From: Bdellovibrio sp. ArHS
Lineage (GTDB): Bacteria > Bdellovibrionota > Bdellovibrionia > Bdellovibrionales > Bdellovibrionaceae
Assembly (NCBI RefSeq): GCF_000786105.1
Contig: NZ_JTEV01000007.1
Coordinates: 1 to 64,000, forward strand
DNA length: 64,000 nucleotides
Direction: 5' to 3'
Positions 53,651-62,908 of the stretch are shown here, one piece after another (position 1 is the first letter of the stretch; every line of letters begins with the position of its first letter). The notes under the pieces are model-generated. The model made no database searches. It was not told the DNA's origin and saw nothing but the letters and a program-made list of their open reading frames with translations. The position numbers and the translations under genes are program-made.

Positions 53651-54928
53651 CTAAAGATCCATCTCCTCCAGAACGTCTTCAAAATCCAGTCCCCATCCCA
53701 TTTGCAACACTTTTTCTGCCGCCTGTCGCTGTCGACTGTCAACGTCCCACGTCTGCAAAAGAGCACTCTCAAAAGAACTTCGGTAAGGCACGAGGCCCTT
53801 TGAAATCTTCGACAACAATAAATAGTCGAGCTTGGCAAGGGCCTGAACAGCTCTGACACTTCGACTGAAAGTGATTCTTTTAAAGACATTCTCTCGGGCG
53901 GCCCCAAAGTCTTTCATCTTCAGATGCCAGAAGAACAGAACTCGAAGATTGAATACGTCCAGATCCTTTTCCGATACATATTTCTCTGCCGCCTGGGCCG
54001 ACCTCAAGTGCTGAAAAGATTCCGTATAATTTTTTTTGAAAAAATAAATCAAAGAAAGCTGAAAATGCGCATTGATCTTACCGCGAAAGTATCCGCATCT
54101 TTCCGACAACTTCTGACTGCGCAGGGAATATTTCAATGCAGAGCCATAATCCTTTAAAAGCCTAAAAACTTCGGCGAGATCCTTGTAACGCCGGGCCTGA
54201 CTGATCCAATCGACAGCCTCTTTACGAAACTCTAACTTCAGAGCTTCTTTTAAAAGTTCTACCGCCTCAGAAAACCGATTCCCTTGTACGAAAAGAAGAG
54301 CTCTGTGATGCAGAAGTTCCGGCTTTTTATCCGCCAAATCGAAAACTGAAATCAGATTTTCTGCTTCCACACTTTTCTTCATAGCCTCTTCAAAATGGCC
54401 AAGCAGGTTGTCAACCTGGGTCCAGGTATTCAAACAATCCACCTGGCCCGAATAGTTTTTGATCGCGCGGTAGATGGACTGCGCCTCATTCAAAGAAGTT
54501 GTGGCTGATCGCGACCGCATAAATCGCAGTGCAACGACGCCTTTTTGTAATAACACATCCGCCCTTTGCTCGGAAGGCAGCATGTTCAACGAGAAGGATC
54601 GCAGCAACTTCACATACAAATCCATTTTATCGGCAACACTGAAAACTTGCACACAGCGATCACTCAACAAAATGTCGACGGATTCATTTCGACAGGAAAT
54701 AGAAATCGGAGGACCTTCCCTTAAGAAGTCTTTCTTTTCCATTTTTAAAATGGCAGCTATCTGGTCGGCGCTTTCAATGCGTATACGCCGAACCCTTCCA
54801 TTCAGCCAGCGCTGGACAGTTTTGGGAGCCACTGCCAACGCCAAGGCCAATGACTGCGCAGACAGATTTCTGGACTCCATCGCCGTCCTAAACCTATAAG
54901 CATCGATGAAAACATATAAAGGAGTCAT
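53651..54928 (-). CDS. HTH-TPR regulator (XRE-like HTH with TPR region)
   Basis: The product has about 425 residues. The N-terminal segment SLALALAVAPKTVQRWLNGR is an XRE-like HTH at about 22-45. The rest is helical repeats of TPR type (for example LLHHRALLFVQGNRFSEAVE). This arrangement resembles RRNPP regulators such as PlcR, which bind peptide signals, but peptide binding is not shown. ATG 54928 is the likely start; the frame opens a little earlier at 54955. Confidence 0.75.
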   Translation of the reverse strand: MTPLYVFIDAYRFRTAMESRNLSAQSLALALAVAPKTVQRWLNGRVRRIRIESADQIAAILKMEKKDFLREGPPISISCRNESVDILLSDRCVQVFSVADKMDLYVKLLRSFSLNMLPSEQRADVLLQKGVVALRFMRSRSATTSLNEAQSIYRAIKNYSGQVDCLNTWTQVDNLLGHFEEAMKKSVEAENLISVFDLADKKPELLHHRALLFVQGNRFSEAVELLKEALKLEFRKEAVDWISQARRYKDLAEVFRLLKDYGSALKYSLRSQKLSERCGYFRGKINAHFQLSLIYFFKKNYTESFQHLRSAQAAEKYVSEKDLDVFNLRVLFFWHLKMKDFGAARENVFKRITFSRSVRAVQALAKLDYLLLSKISKGLVPYRSSFESALLQTWDVDSRQRQAAEKVLQMGWGLDFEDVLEEMDL

Positions 54929-55115
54929 AAACGAACACCCACGAGCGTCGTTCAAAACGGAGCTTCTAGAAAAGGTCGGCCGTCATTTTCAAAGGAAGAA
55001 TTTGGATTTATTCCGCAGGAAATTTTCCCGAACTCATTTCTTTTGTCTGTCATGAATCCAGGATTCCAAAAGATATCTGTAATTCAAAGGAAGAACATTA
55101 AAAACAGTCCCAATA

Positions 55116-55144
55116 TATGCTCCCACGCCTCGAAGCCGGGAGCA
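55116..55144. other. Hairpin after 55160 gene
   Basis: ATGCTCCC and GGGAGCAT are exact reverse complements around a 13-base loop, 16 bases beyond the stop of the minus-strand gene at 55160. No U-run follows on the minus strand, so termination is uncertain. Confidence 0.4.
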
Positions 55145-55159
55145 TAGGGATGCCCTTTT

Positions 55160-55720
55160 TCACGGACATTCCGCCTCAATCCATTCAATCAGCCGACTGT
55201 CTTGTTCCGCAAAACATCCGCCAGGACTGGTGATTCCAGAATCCAAACAACTAAATCGATCATGAATATACCCCTGGTCCGTCTTGCCTTCCACTGTCGA
55301 ATCATGTCCCAGTTTCTCATCTGTGAAAACAGCATTTCCATTTGCCAGACTTATCAGAAAACTTACTTCCGTCCGGATACTCCACGCTTCTCTTCCATAA
55401 CACTCGGTTCCGTCGGCCCGAATGATGTGCATACGCTCGCACCTTTCTGATATTTTCTTTATGTTCGTCGTTGGAATCGCCAAAAGAAGATCCTGCGAAG
55501 AAGTCTCGTTGGAATATCCAGGTTTGATCGCAATATCGCCACTGTAGTGATTCTTTCTTCCACCACGTTCATAATAAATATCGATATGTCCATCCAGCCC
55601 CGCCGCTACCGCGGTCAGAACCACGGAACCTGACGAAGTTTTACAAATATAGCTGGAACCACCCGCAAAGGATGAAGATGAAACAAACAACGCAAATGCA
55701 CAGAGCAAATAGCGCTTCAT
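55160..55720 (-). CDS. Secreted Cys-containing protein, unknown
   Basis: The 186-residue product has a signal peptide (cleavage near SFA-GGS) and six cysteines in the mature part, several near the C-terminus, probably bridged. AAGGAGG precedes the ATG at 55720. No family is recognised. It lies downstream of Hsp33 on the same strand but about 100 bases away. Confidence 0.75.
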   Translation of the reverse strand: MKRYLLCAFALFVSSSSFAGGSSYICKTSSGSVVLTAVAAGLDGHIDIYYERGGRKNHYSGDIAIKPGYSNETSSQDLLLAIPTTNIKKISERCERMHIIRADGTECYGREAWSIRTEVSFLISLANGNAVFTDEKLGHDSTVEGKTDQGYIHDRFSCLDSGITSPGGCFAEQDSRLIEWIEAECP

Positions 55721-55824
55721 AAAAGCCTCCTTTAGGATGTGGTAGCACACCCTTCTGGAAACATGCAGTTAGGAGTTGGCAATCCATCAGCGGCAGATCG
55801 CCGCCAGAATTTATGAAAGACGCA

Positions 55825-56724
55825 CTAATGCATGGACTCTTTGTGCATTCGATTTTTGATGTCTTCGATTTCAGGGACAGAAACTTTGTAAGGCTTGCCG
55901 CAGATCTGGCAAGTCACATCCGCCTCTTCATTCTTGTTGATCATATCTTGAAGTTCTTCTTCACCCAAGGTTTCCAAAGCGCGAATCACACGGTCCTTGG
56001 TGCAGGGACAGAAGTATTCTAGCGTTTTGTCATGCTCAAGTTCTTCAAAAGGAATTCCGTCCATAAAAGGAGCGACCAATTGTTCTGGCGTCGCGCCTTC
56101 CATCAACATTTTTGAAATGTTAGGCTTTTTGTCTTCGTAGTTCTGTTGAATTTTTTCAACGACAGATTCTTCCACACCCGGCATGACTTCAATCAAGACT
56201 CCACCGGCCGCCTGCACCTTGCCAAAAGTGTCCAGATAAACACCTAAAGAAACCAAAGAACGGATTTGATGGGATTGATGAAGATAGTGAGCAATGTCTT
56301 GGCCGATCTCGCCACTGACAAGTTCGACCGTGCCGTGGAAAGGTTGCTTTTGAAAAGGTTGGTGACGAGCCACGCTTAAAGTCCCATTCCCGATCGCCTC
56401 TTTCAGGCTTAAACCCTGCTCATAATTGGGCGGCTGGTATTGAGGGTTCGGCGTGTAACCGCGCACATGCCCGTCGTAAGACGCCTCTGCATAAACGCTT
56501 TGCAGAGCTCCATTGCCCCGGAACAACAGTCCCACCATTTGACCGTCTTTCAGTTGCGACGCCATTAAAATCGCGCCCACCATGCTGCGGCCCACCGCTA
56601 CGGTCGCCAAAGGATAGGTTTGTTGCAGGTCTTGCATGTGCTTTACAACTTCGGTCGCGTTCACTGCGGCAATACGCACAGTCAAATCTTTGGAAACAAA
56701 ACGATGAACACGCTCTTTACTCAT
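55825..56724 (-). CDS. hslO: Redox-regulated chaperone Hsp33
   Basis: The 299-residue product has the N-terminal Hsp33 fold, with VGLLFRGNGALQ and HPF-type loop, and the C-terminal zinc-binding CPC (FCPCTKD) and CQIC pair (CxC...CxxC). It becomes a holdase when oxidised. ATG 56724 has GGGAG upstream. A perfect CTTGAAA lies at 56789-56783 on the minus strand, but no good RpoH -10 partner follows. Confidence 0.95.
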   Translation of the reverse strand: MSKERVHRFVSKDLTVRIAAVNATEVVKHMQDLQQTYPLATVAVGRSMVGAILMASQLKDGQMVGLLFRGNGALQSVYAEASYDGHVRGYTPNPQYQPPNYEQGLSLKEAIGNGTLSVARHQPFQKQPFHGTVELVSGEIGQDIAHYLHQSHQIRSLVSLGVYLDTFGKVQAAGGVLIEVMPGVEESVVEKIQQNYEDKKPNISKMLMEGATPEQLVAPFMDGIPFEELEHDKTLEYFCPCTKDRVIRALETLGEEELQDMINKNEEADVTCQICGKPYKVSVPEIEDIKNRMHKESMH

Positions 56725-56808
56725 GACAAACTCCCGCACCTTGTGAAAAACTAGTACGCAAAGTAGCAGGGCCCCCCACTAATTTCAAGTACAAGAGAGC
56801 GCACCCCG

Positions 56809-57300
56809 ATGAAGATCTACCTCTTTAGACACGCACAAAAAGCCATGGATTTCTCTGGTGATCCTGATTTGACGGCAGAGGGTCATGCCCAGGCGTCAAA
56901 ACTTCTCGACAAGGTGCTCAAAAAAGAACTGCCTACGCCGACGGAGCTGTGGGTTTCACCTAAAAAGCGCACCCACAGTACGTTCCGCCCCCTGGCACAG
57001 CACTTCAATTTACCTTTGCAAAACACGAATGAACTTTTAGAACAGCAGGCTGAAGAAAATCTATCAGAGTTTCGCTCACGCATTGAAAAGCTGTTTGAGC
57101 GCGCGGCTGAAAATAAAAAAGCGGTGGTTTTTCTGTGTTCACATTATGACCTTGTCGTCGAAGCTCTGAACGTGGTTCCCAGTGATAAGGATTTTTCGGA
57201 TTCGGAATATGCACACTGGAGCCCCTGTCAATACGCGGGCTTTGAAGTGCTGAATAACGGCGTTTATGAGTTTATTGAATTTAAGAGGGTGCATTTATGA
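56809..57300 (+). CDS. sixA: SixA-like histidine phosphatase
   Basis: The 163-residue product starts with LFRHAQKA, the RHG-type catalytic motif, and has the second His in FLCSHYDLV. Such small proteins dephosphorylate phosphohistidine on HPt or PTS proteins. It is divergent from hslO and overlaps the FAH gene by four bases (ATGA). Confidence 0.88.
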   Translation: MKIYLFRHAQKAMDFSGDPDLTAEGHAQASKLLDKVLKKELPTPTELWVSPKKRTHSTFRPLAQHFNLPLQNTNELLEQQAEENLSEFRSRIEKLFERAAENKKAVVFLCSHYDLVVEALNVVPSDKDFSDSEYAHWSPCQYAGFEVLNNGVYEFIEFKRVHL

Positions 57301-57884
57301 TTCAAAATATTTGGGCTGTGGGTCGCAACTATGCCGAGCATGCAAAAGAATTAGGGAATGCCGTTCCCACCGAACCTCTGGTTTTTCTAAAAGCCGGCAG
57401 CTGCGCCACTCTGGCCGCAAAAGAACTGCACTTGCCTTCCTGGAAAAATGAATTGCACTATGAAACGGAATTGGCTTTGCAATTTGACGACAACTTGCAA
57501 ATTGATGCCGCCTGTATCGCCCTGGATCTGACCGATCGCGAAAAGCAAAATCAGTTAAAAGCGCAAGGACAACCCTGGACGCTGGCAAAAAGTTTCAAAG
57601 GGGCGTGCCCGCTTTCCGAGTTTTTTCCCGTTGCCGATCTCGAAGAGCTGAAAAACTTGGATATTATTTTGAAAGTGAATGGCGAACTTCGCCAAAAAGG
57701 CAACACCTCGCAAATGATCTTCGGCTTTGGCGAACTCCTGCAGTTTGTGCGCACCCACTTCCCCGTGATGCCCGGGGATTTACTTCTTACAGGGACGCCC
57801 CCAGGCGTGGGCGCCTTTAAAAAAGGTGATCTTTTAGAGGCCGAGATCTCTGGCAAGGCCAAACACTCGTGGAAAGTGGTTTAA
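57297..57884 (+). CDS. Fumarylacetoacetate hydrolase family protein
   Basis: The 195-residue product shows the FAH-family pattern: WAVGRNYAEHAKE, later ELHYETELAL with metal-binding Glu residues, ALDLTDREKQ and GDLLLTGTPPGVG. Short FAH proteins of this type are oxaloacetate decarboxylases or acylpyruvate hydrolases (FAHD1-like). It overlaps the sixA-like gene upstream. Substrate is not determined. Confidence 0.88.
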   Translation: MIQNIWAVGRNYAEHAKELGNAVPTEPLVFLKAGSCATLAAKELHLPSWKNELHYETELALQFDDNLQIDAACIALDLTDREKQNQLKAQGQPWTLAKSFKGACPLSEFFPVADLEELKNLDIILKVNGELRQKGNTSQMIFGFGELLQFVRTHFPVMPGDLLLTGTPPGVGAFKKGDLLEAEISGKAKHSWKVV

Positions 57885-58024
57885 TTCGCTATAAATCCAA
57901 GGTGTCTTTCATTCTATGACGCCTTGGTCCAGCCCGTCTAAAACCTCCCGCCTTTGTTCCTGCAAACTACTTGAGTTTTTACTTCCATAGAGAGAATATG
58001 CGGCCCTCTCATTGAGGTAAAAAT

Positions 58025-60973
58025 ATGAACGACATCCAATCGCAAATCGTCGCCCGTGGCGAAGAGATTATGAAGCGTATGGAAGGCCAATCAAAGGCCT
58101 CCATTTTCTCAAAAGATTTCTGGTACGGCTCCATCATGGAATGGAGTATGAAAAATGAAAAATTTAAAACTAACATGTTCCGCTTTGTGGACGTGCTGCC
58201 TTCGATCAACTCCGGTGACGAAGTCGCTCGCCATCTGAAAGAATATTTCGCGGAGGACGGCGGAAAACTTCCTCCGGTGTTCAACGTCGGCTTGGGTTTG
58301 GGGTCGCTGGCTCCCGGCTTGATGGCTGGAGCGATTAAGAAAAATGTCGTCGGTATGGCGCAAATGTTCATCACGGGTGAAAATCCTGACGAAGCTTTGC
58401 CGGTTTTAAAGAAAGCGCGCAAAAACAAAATGACCTTCACCGTGGATATTCTTGGTGAAGCCATTCTTTCGGAAAAAGAAGCACAAGACTACACGAACAA
58501 ATACGTCGAGTTGGTGAACTGGCTGGCGAAGGACGCCGAAAAGTGGGACGAAGTTCCGCAAATTGATCGCGATCACGAAGGTGCCATGCCGAAAGTGAAT
58601 GTCTCGGTTAAGATGACGGCACTTTATTCACAGATCAAAGACACAGCTTGGGATGAAACCAAAGCCATCTTGAAAGATCGCATGCGCCCCGTATTCCGCT
58701 TGGGAATGCAAAAAGGCGTATTCATCAATCTGGATATGGAACAGTACTCTGTCAAACATTTGACTTTGGAAGTTTTCACCGAGCTGATCAACGAGCCTGA
58801 ATTCAGAAATTACAAATACTTCGGTATCGTGATTCAAGCTTATCTTCGCGATTCTTTCGAAGACTGCAAAATGTTGACAGACTTCGCGAAAACCCGCGGC
58901 ACGCCCTTCTGGGTTCGTCTGGTGAAGGGGGCCTACTGGGATTACGAAACGATTGAGGCCGAGCAACGAGGCTGGCCAGTTCCGGTTTATACCAACAAAG
59001 CCGAGTCCGATGCGAACTACGAAGTGTGCGCAAAATACTTCCTGGAAAATATCAAATACATCCGCCCGGCTTTTGCGTCTCATAACGTTCGCACTATCGC
59101 GGCCTGCATGATTTACGCGGAAAAATTGAACATCCCGAAAGAGGCTTTGGAATTCCAAATGCTTTACGGAATGGCCGAACCGATTAAAAAAACCATCGTA
59201 GATATGGGTTATCGCATGCGTGAATACGCGCCCGTCGGCGAATTGATTCCAGGCATGGCTTATCTTGTCCGCCGTTTGCTGGAAAACTCTTCGAATGAGT
59301 CCTGGTTGCGTGGAAAATTCGCAGACAACAAAACCACCGCAGAACTTTTAAAAGATCCGGCACAGGGTTTGACGCCGACGTCGCCGATGATCGCGAAGAA
59401 GCCCGGCAAGTTCTATAACGAACCCCTTCTGGATTTTGCTGTCAAAGCAGATCGCGAAAAAATGCTAAAAGCTTTAAGCGAGATGAAAGCGTCTTTGCCT
59501 GTGACGGTTCCTGTTGTGATCAACAACAAAGAGCTTCGTACAGATAAAAATTTCGATCGCGTAAATCCGTCGGAGTCTTCTCAGATCATCGGTAAGATCA
59601 ACATGGCTTCCATCGAACATGCAGAACAGGCAATGCAAGCCGCGCAAACAGCTTACAAAACCTGGAAGACTGTTCCTTGCGAACAACGTGCAGCGATGGT
59701 GGATAAACTGGCCGACCTCATGGTTCGCGACAAGTTCAAGCTTATTGCGACGCAAGTGATGGAAGTGGGGAAACCTTGGGCCGAAGCTGATGGCGACGTC
59801 GCCGAAGCGATCGACTTCTGCCGTTACTATGCCCGTGATATGCGTCACCTGCAAAAGCCCTTGCGCGTAGGCGGTCTGCCTGGAGAGCTTTCTCACTACA
59901 TCTATAAATCTCGTGGTGTGACTGCGGTTATTGCTCCTTGGAACTTTCCTTTGGCCATTTTGGCCGGCATGGTGACTGCGGCGGCGGTGACTGGAAATAC
60001 TGTTGTGATGAAACCCGCAGAACAATCTTCAGTCGTTGCTTACGGGTTGATGAAACTTGTGCAAGAAGCCGGCTTCCCGACAGGCGTGATTAACTTCCTT
60101 CCTGGTTACGGCGAAGAAGTGGGCGAATACATTGTGAACCACAAATTCACGACAACCATCGCTTTCACCGGTTCAAAAGCCGTGGGTCTACATATCCTTA
60201 ACAAAGCCTCTTATGTTCAACCGGGTCAAACCCACGTCAAAAGATGCATCATCGAGATGGGCGGTAAAAACGCGGTCATCATCGACAACGATGCCGACTT
60301 GGATGAAGCGGTAGACGGCGTCTTGTATTCTGCTTTCGGCTTCAGTGGACAGAAGTGTTCAGCGGCCAGCCGCGTGATCGTGCTTGATGACGTGTACGAC
60401 CGCTTCACAGATCGCCTGGTCGAAGCGGCAAAATCCATTTCGGTATTGGCTGCGGATAATCCAAAAGCCTACATGGGCCCGGTCGTCGACAAAGAAGCTT
60501 ATGATCGCATTCTTGGCACAATTGCCGAGAACGAAAAAACTCATAAACTGCTTTTCAAAGGCCAGGCTCCGGCGACAGGATTCTTTGTGCCACCGACAAT
60601 CTTCGGCGAGGTACCGGGCGATTCGAAGCTGGCTCAGAATGAAATCTTCGGCCCTGTGGTCGCTGTGATTCGTGCGAAAAATCTGGATCAGGCCCTTGAG
60701 ATTGCGAACAGCACCGAGTACGCACTTACTGGTGGTCTATTCTCAAGAAGTCCCGCGAATATCGCGCGCGTGAAGGAAGAGTTTGAAGTCGGGAACTTGT
60801 ACATCAACCGGGGCATTACGGGCGCCATGGTCGACCGTCATCCGTTTGGTGGTTTCAAAATGTCTGGCATCGGCTCAAAAACCGGCGGACCTGATTACTT
60901 GAAGCAGTATATGGAACCGGCAGCGGTGACAGAAAATACTCTTCGTCGCGGTTTTGCTCCCGCCGAAGACTAG
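58025..60973 (+). CDS. putA: Bifunctional proline dehydrogenase / P5C dehydrogenase
   Basis: The 982-residue product has a PRODH barrel at about 30-450 with RMREYAPVGELIPGMAYLVR and LVKGAYWDYE, and an aldehyde dehydrogenase domain at about 500-975 with FTGSKAVG, IEMGGKN and the catalytic Cys778 in GFSGQKCSAASR. It oxidises proline to glutamate. There is no N-terminal DNA-binding domain, so it is not a PutA repressor. Length fits short PutA. Proline from prey proteins could be fuel. Confidence 0.96.
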   Translation: MNDIQSQIVARGEEIMKRMEGQSKASIFSKDFWYGSIMEWSMKNEKFKTNMFRFVDVLPSINSGDEVARHLKEYFAEDGGKLPPVFNVGLGLGSLAPGLMAGAIKKNVVGMAQMFITGENPDEALPVLKKARKNKMTFTVDILGEAILSEKEAQDYTNKYVELVNWLAKDAEKWDEVPQIDRDHEGAMPKVNVSVKMTALYSQIKDTAWDETKAILKDRMRPVFRLGMQKGVFINLDMEQYSVKHLTLEVFTELINEPEFRNYKYFGIVIQAYLRDSFEDCKMLTDFAKTRGTPFWVRLVKGAYWDYETIEAEQRGWPVPVYTNKAESDANYEVCAKYFLENIKYIRPAFASHNVRTIAACMIYAEKLNIPKEALEFQMLYGMAEPIKKTIVDMGYRMREYAPVGELIPGMAYLVRRLLENSSNESWLRGKFADNKTTAELLKDPAQGLTPTSPMIAKKPGKFYNEPLLDFAVKADREKMLKALSEMKASLPVTVPVVINNKELRTDKNFDRVNPSESSQIIGKINMASIEHAEQAMQAAQTAYKTWKTVPCEQRAAMVDKLADLMVRDKFKLIATQVMEVGKPWAEADGDVAEAIDFCRYYARDMRHLQKPLRVGGLPGELSHYIYKSRGVTAVIAPWNFPLAILAGMVTAAAVTGNTVVMKPAEQSSVVAYGLMKLVQEAGFPTGVINFLPGYGEEVGEYIVNHKFTTTIAFTGSKAVGLHILNKASYVQPGQTHVKRCIIEMGGKNAVIIDNDADLDEAVDGVLYSAFGFSGQKCSAASRVIVLDDVYDRFTDRLVEAAKSISVLAADNPKAYMGPVVDKEAYDRILGTIAENEKTHKLLFKGQAPATGFFVPPTIFGEVPGDSKLAQNEIFGPVVAVIRAKNLDQALEIANSTEYALTGGLFSRSPANIARVKEEFEVGNLYINRGITGAMVDRHPFGGFKMSGIGSKTGGPDYLKQYMEPAAVTENTLRRGFAPAED

Positions 60974-60997
60974 TTTGGCAGAAACTCATCCAAAACC

Positions 60998-61029
60998 AAA
61001 AAGGCTTCGTAGAGATACGAAGCCTTTTT
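60998..61029. terminator. Bidirectional intrinsic terminator after putA
   Basis: AAAAAGGCTTCGTA pairs with TACGAAGCCTTTTT around GAGA, followed by more T on the plus strand and preceded by A-rich sequence. It ends putA and, on the minus strand, the isochorismatase-like gene. Confidence 0.93.
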
Positions 61030-61042
61030 TTATTTAAGACCC

Positions 61043-61567
61043 TCAGATAGCGACATCGTCCACGCGCCACATTTCGACTTTATTGCGAAGGCGCGCATTG
61101 ATCGCAGCGATTATTTCCGAGGCTTTTTGTGTCCCTGAATCATAGGTGCTATGCGCATCGGAAACCAAAATGACTTCAAAACCAGCGTCAATCGACTTCT
61201 CACAATTGGTGAGTATGCAGTACTCACTTTGCAACCCAGCGATGATAAGCTTTTTGATGCCGATTTGTTTGAGGCGTTTTTCCAGGTCATTTCCGGCGTA
61301 AGCACTGCCCTCGGCTTTCTGTAGAACCATGTCTCCCATGACAACTTCCAACTCGGGATGAATCAACCATCCGCGGGTGCGAGGCTCGTCAGATTCACCA
61401 ACACTGCCATTATTTTGAACAAAGATGACTTGGGTCCCCGAGGCACGCGCCAAAGACAGCAACTTTTTTAAGCGTTCCAGCAGTTCTTCTGCCTGATAAA
61501 CCGGGTTTGGGGGAGCAAACATGTGCACTTGAGCATCAATAATCATTAAAGCTGTGCCTTCGTTCAT
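61043..61567 (-). CDS. Isochorismatase-family hydrolase
   Basis: The 174-residue product has a cysteine hydrolase triad: Asp in MIIDAQVHM, Lys in VLQKAEGSAY and Cys in GLQSEYCILTNC. Relatives include nicotinamidases, isochorismatases and biuret or ureidoacrylate hydrolases; the substrate here is unknown. ATG 61567 has GGGG upstream. A terminator-like hairpin with U-run ends only about ten bases before it, suggesting attenuation. Confidence 0.88.
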   Translation of the reverse strand: MNEGTALMIIDAQVHMFAPPNPVYQAEELLERLKKLLSLARASGTQVIFVQNNGSVGESDEPRTRGWLIHPELEVVMGDMVLQKAEGSAYAGNDLEKRLKQIGIKKLIIAGLQSEYCILTNCEKSIDAGFEVILVSDAHSTYDSGTQKASEIIAAINARLRNKVEMWRVDDVAI

Positions 61568-61587
61568 AACGACCCCAAAAAGAACAA

Positions 61588-61613
61588 AACCCACGGTATT
61601 TCTACCGTGGGTT
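61588..61613 (-). terminator. Attenuator-like terminator hairpin before isochorismatase gene
   Basis: AACCCACGGTA pairs with TACCGTGGGTT around GAAA (minus strand), followed by TTTTGTTCTTTTT and then the GGGG ribosome-binding site. The position between a probable leader and the gene is typical of an attenuator. Confidence 0.7.
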
Positions 61614-61690
61614 ATTCATTTAAAAAGAAAAATAGAGGTGAGAACATCATGCTCCCCGAGACCTTCCGTGGTATCACCCCTCCCGTAGAA
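61614..61690 (-). ncRNA. Candidate structured leader RNA (three-way-junction-like)
   Basis: On the minus strand AGGGGTGA (61681-61674) pairs with TCACCTCT (61641-61634, with one G-T); inside are ACC-N6-GGT (61672-61661) and GAGCA-TGA-TGTTC (61654-61642). The CCACGG of the inner segment (61671-61666) could also pair with CCGTGG in the terminator's right arm, giving an antiterminator. No known riboswitch class is recognised. Confidence 0.4.
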
Positions 61691-61785
61691 ATGATTGCAA
61701 CACAACAATATCAGCATTGCAAGAGCCTAATTTCAGTTTTTTTAAGAATTTTATTGGAATCTTCGAACAAGTGAATGCAAAAAAC

Positions 61786-61812
61786 AAAAAGCCTGTCGTC
61801 GACAGGCTTTTT
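61786..61812. terminator. Bidirectional intrinsic terminator after endA
   Basis: AAAAAGCCTGTC pairs with GACAGGCTTTTT around GTC, with A/T-runs on both sides. On the minus strand it ends the endonuclease I gene and separates it from the leader of the next gene. Confidence 0.9.
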
Positions 61813-61834
61813 TGAATCTTTATTATGTTCAACT

Positions 61835-62701
61835 TTAGAAGTCTGAGATTTTATCAGCCAGCTCTGCAAAATCGATAAATGGGTTTCTGTTCCCTTGCGC
61901 TTTAAAGATCTCGTTGTTTCTTCGGATCTCTTCTTCATCAACAGGATCTTCATTGTGCCATTTACGAAGAATCACTTCTTCACGCTCATCAATAGGAAGA
62001 TCATAGCGGATCGAGAAATAAAACAATGCGCGGGCCACGTTGCCTTTGTGAGCCGTTGGTGGTTCGAAAACCTCGTCAGATCCTGCCGTGCCCAAGCCAT
62101 AACGTGAAGCCGGACATTTTAAATCCATCAAGTCCTTAGAAACTTCACCAAAAGGATTGTTACCGCGAATCGAGTTCAACTGTGAATCTGTTGGGAAAAG
62201 ATGATGTAGATCAGACTTTTGAACTTCATCAGGGAATCTGCGCGTGAAATGACTTTGTGGCCATGTGTGTTCGACATTGATCACACCGTTGTCAGGAATA
62301 CGACCCGGTGCCGGAGGTGTGCCACGGAAATCGGCGCGTGTTTTTTCTTTGTCACAATAAACGTCACGAACCGCGTAGCCATTGCCATCTTTAACTAAAT
62401 AGTAGTTTCCAAGAAGGAAAACTCGGGCGGCGCCGTAACCGATCGCGCTGTGAGCATAACACTTGCCTTGCCCCTGACAGCTCTTCACGATGAGGTCCAA
62501 GTCACCGGCACGTTGTACGTGGTAGCTTCTTAGAACCGCTTTCAATCTTGTTTGAAGATCTTTGTTGCTGATGCCCGCTTTAAGATCACGGTAAAATTCT
62601 TCACCGTAGTACGGGATCACTGTGGTTTGTGCTGCGTTGGCAACACAGACAGATAATAATGTTAGAACAATCACTGACTTAATGAGCTTCAATAGCTTCA
62701 T
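61835..62701 (-). CDS. endA: Endonuclease I (EndA/NucM family)
   Basis: The 288-residue product has a signal peptide (to about NAA-QTT). The conserved NVEHTWPQSHF with catalytic His is near 145-155, followed by SDLHHLFPTDSQLNSIRGN, as in EndA and NucM. It is a periplasmic or secreted nuclease degrading DNA nonspecifically. Several cysteines fit disulfides. Useful for digesting prey DNA, though that is inference. Confidence 0.93.
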   Translation of the reverse strand: MKLLKLIKSVIVLTLLSVCVANAAQTTVIPYYGEEFYRDLKAGISNKDLQTRLKAVLRSYHVQRAGDLDLIVKSCQGQGKCYAHSAIGYGAARVFLLGNYYLVKDGNGYAVRDVYCDKEKTRADFRGTPPAPGRIPDNGVINVEHTWPQSHFTRRFPDEVQKSDLHHLFPTDSQLNSIRGNNPFGEVSKDLMDLKCPASRYGLGTAGSDEVFEPPTAHKGNVARALFYFSIRYDLPIDEREEVILRKWHNEDPVDEEEIRRNNEIFKAQGNRNPFIDFAELADKISDF

Positions 62702-62908
62702 TCGGGTCCACCATTTCGTTTGTGGGTGATTTTACAGCCTCTGGGGGCCTAATGTGGCTTAAACGTAATAGAACTGTCAACGGCAATATATAAAATACAA
62801 TGTCAGGATTACGTCAAGAAAGGTGGTCCCTTTGCGTGTTGATGCTCTTTGGGGCTAAAGGCCCTTGTCATGGATTGCCGAAGGCTTCTTCAGGCGCGAC
62901 CGGGTTCA

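Noticed and set aside
56740..56800. RpoH promoter for hslO
   Set aside because: CTTGAAA is perfect but no acceptable -10 lies at 12-15 bases.
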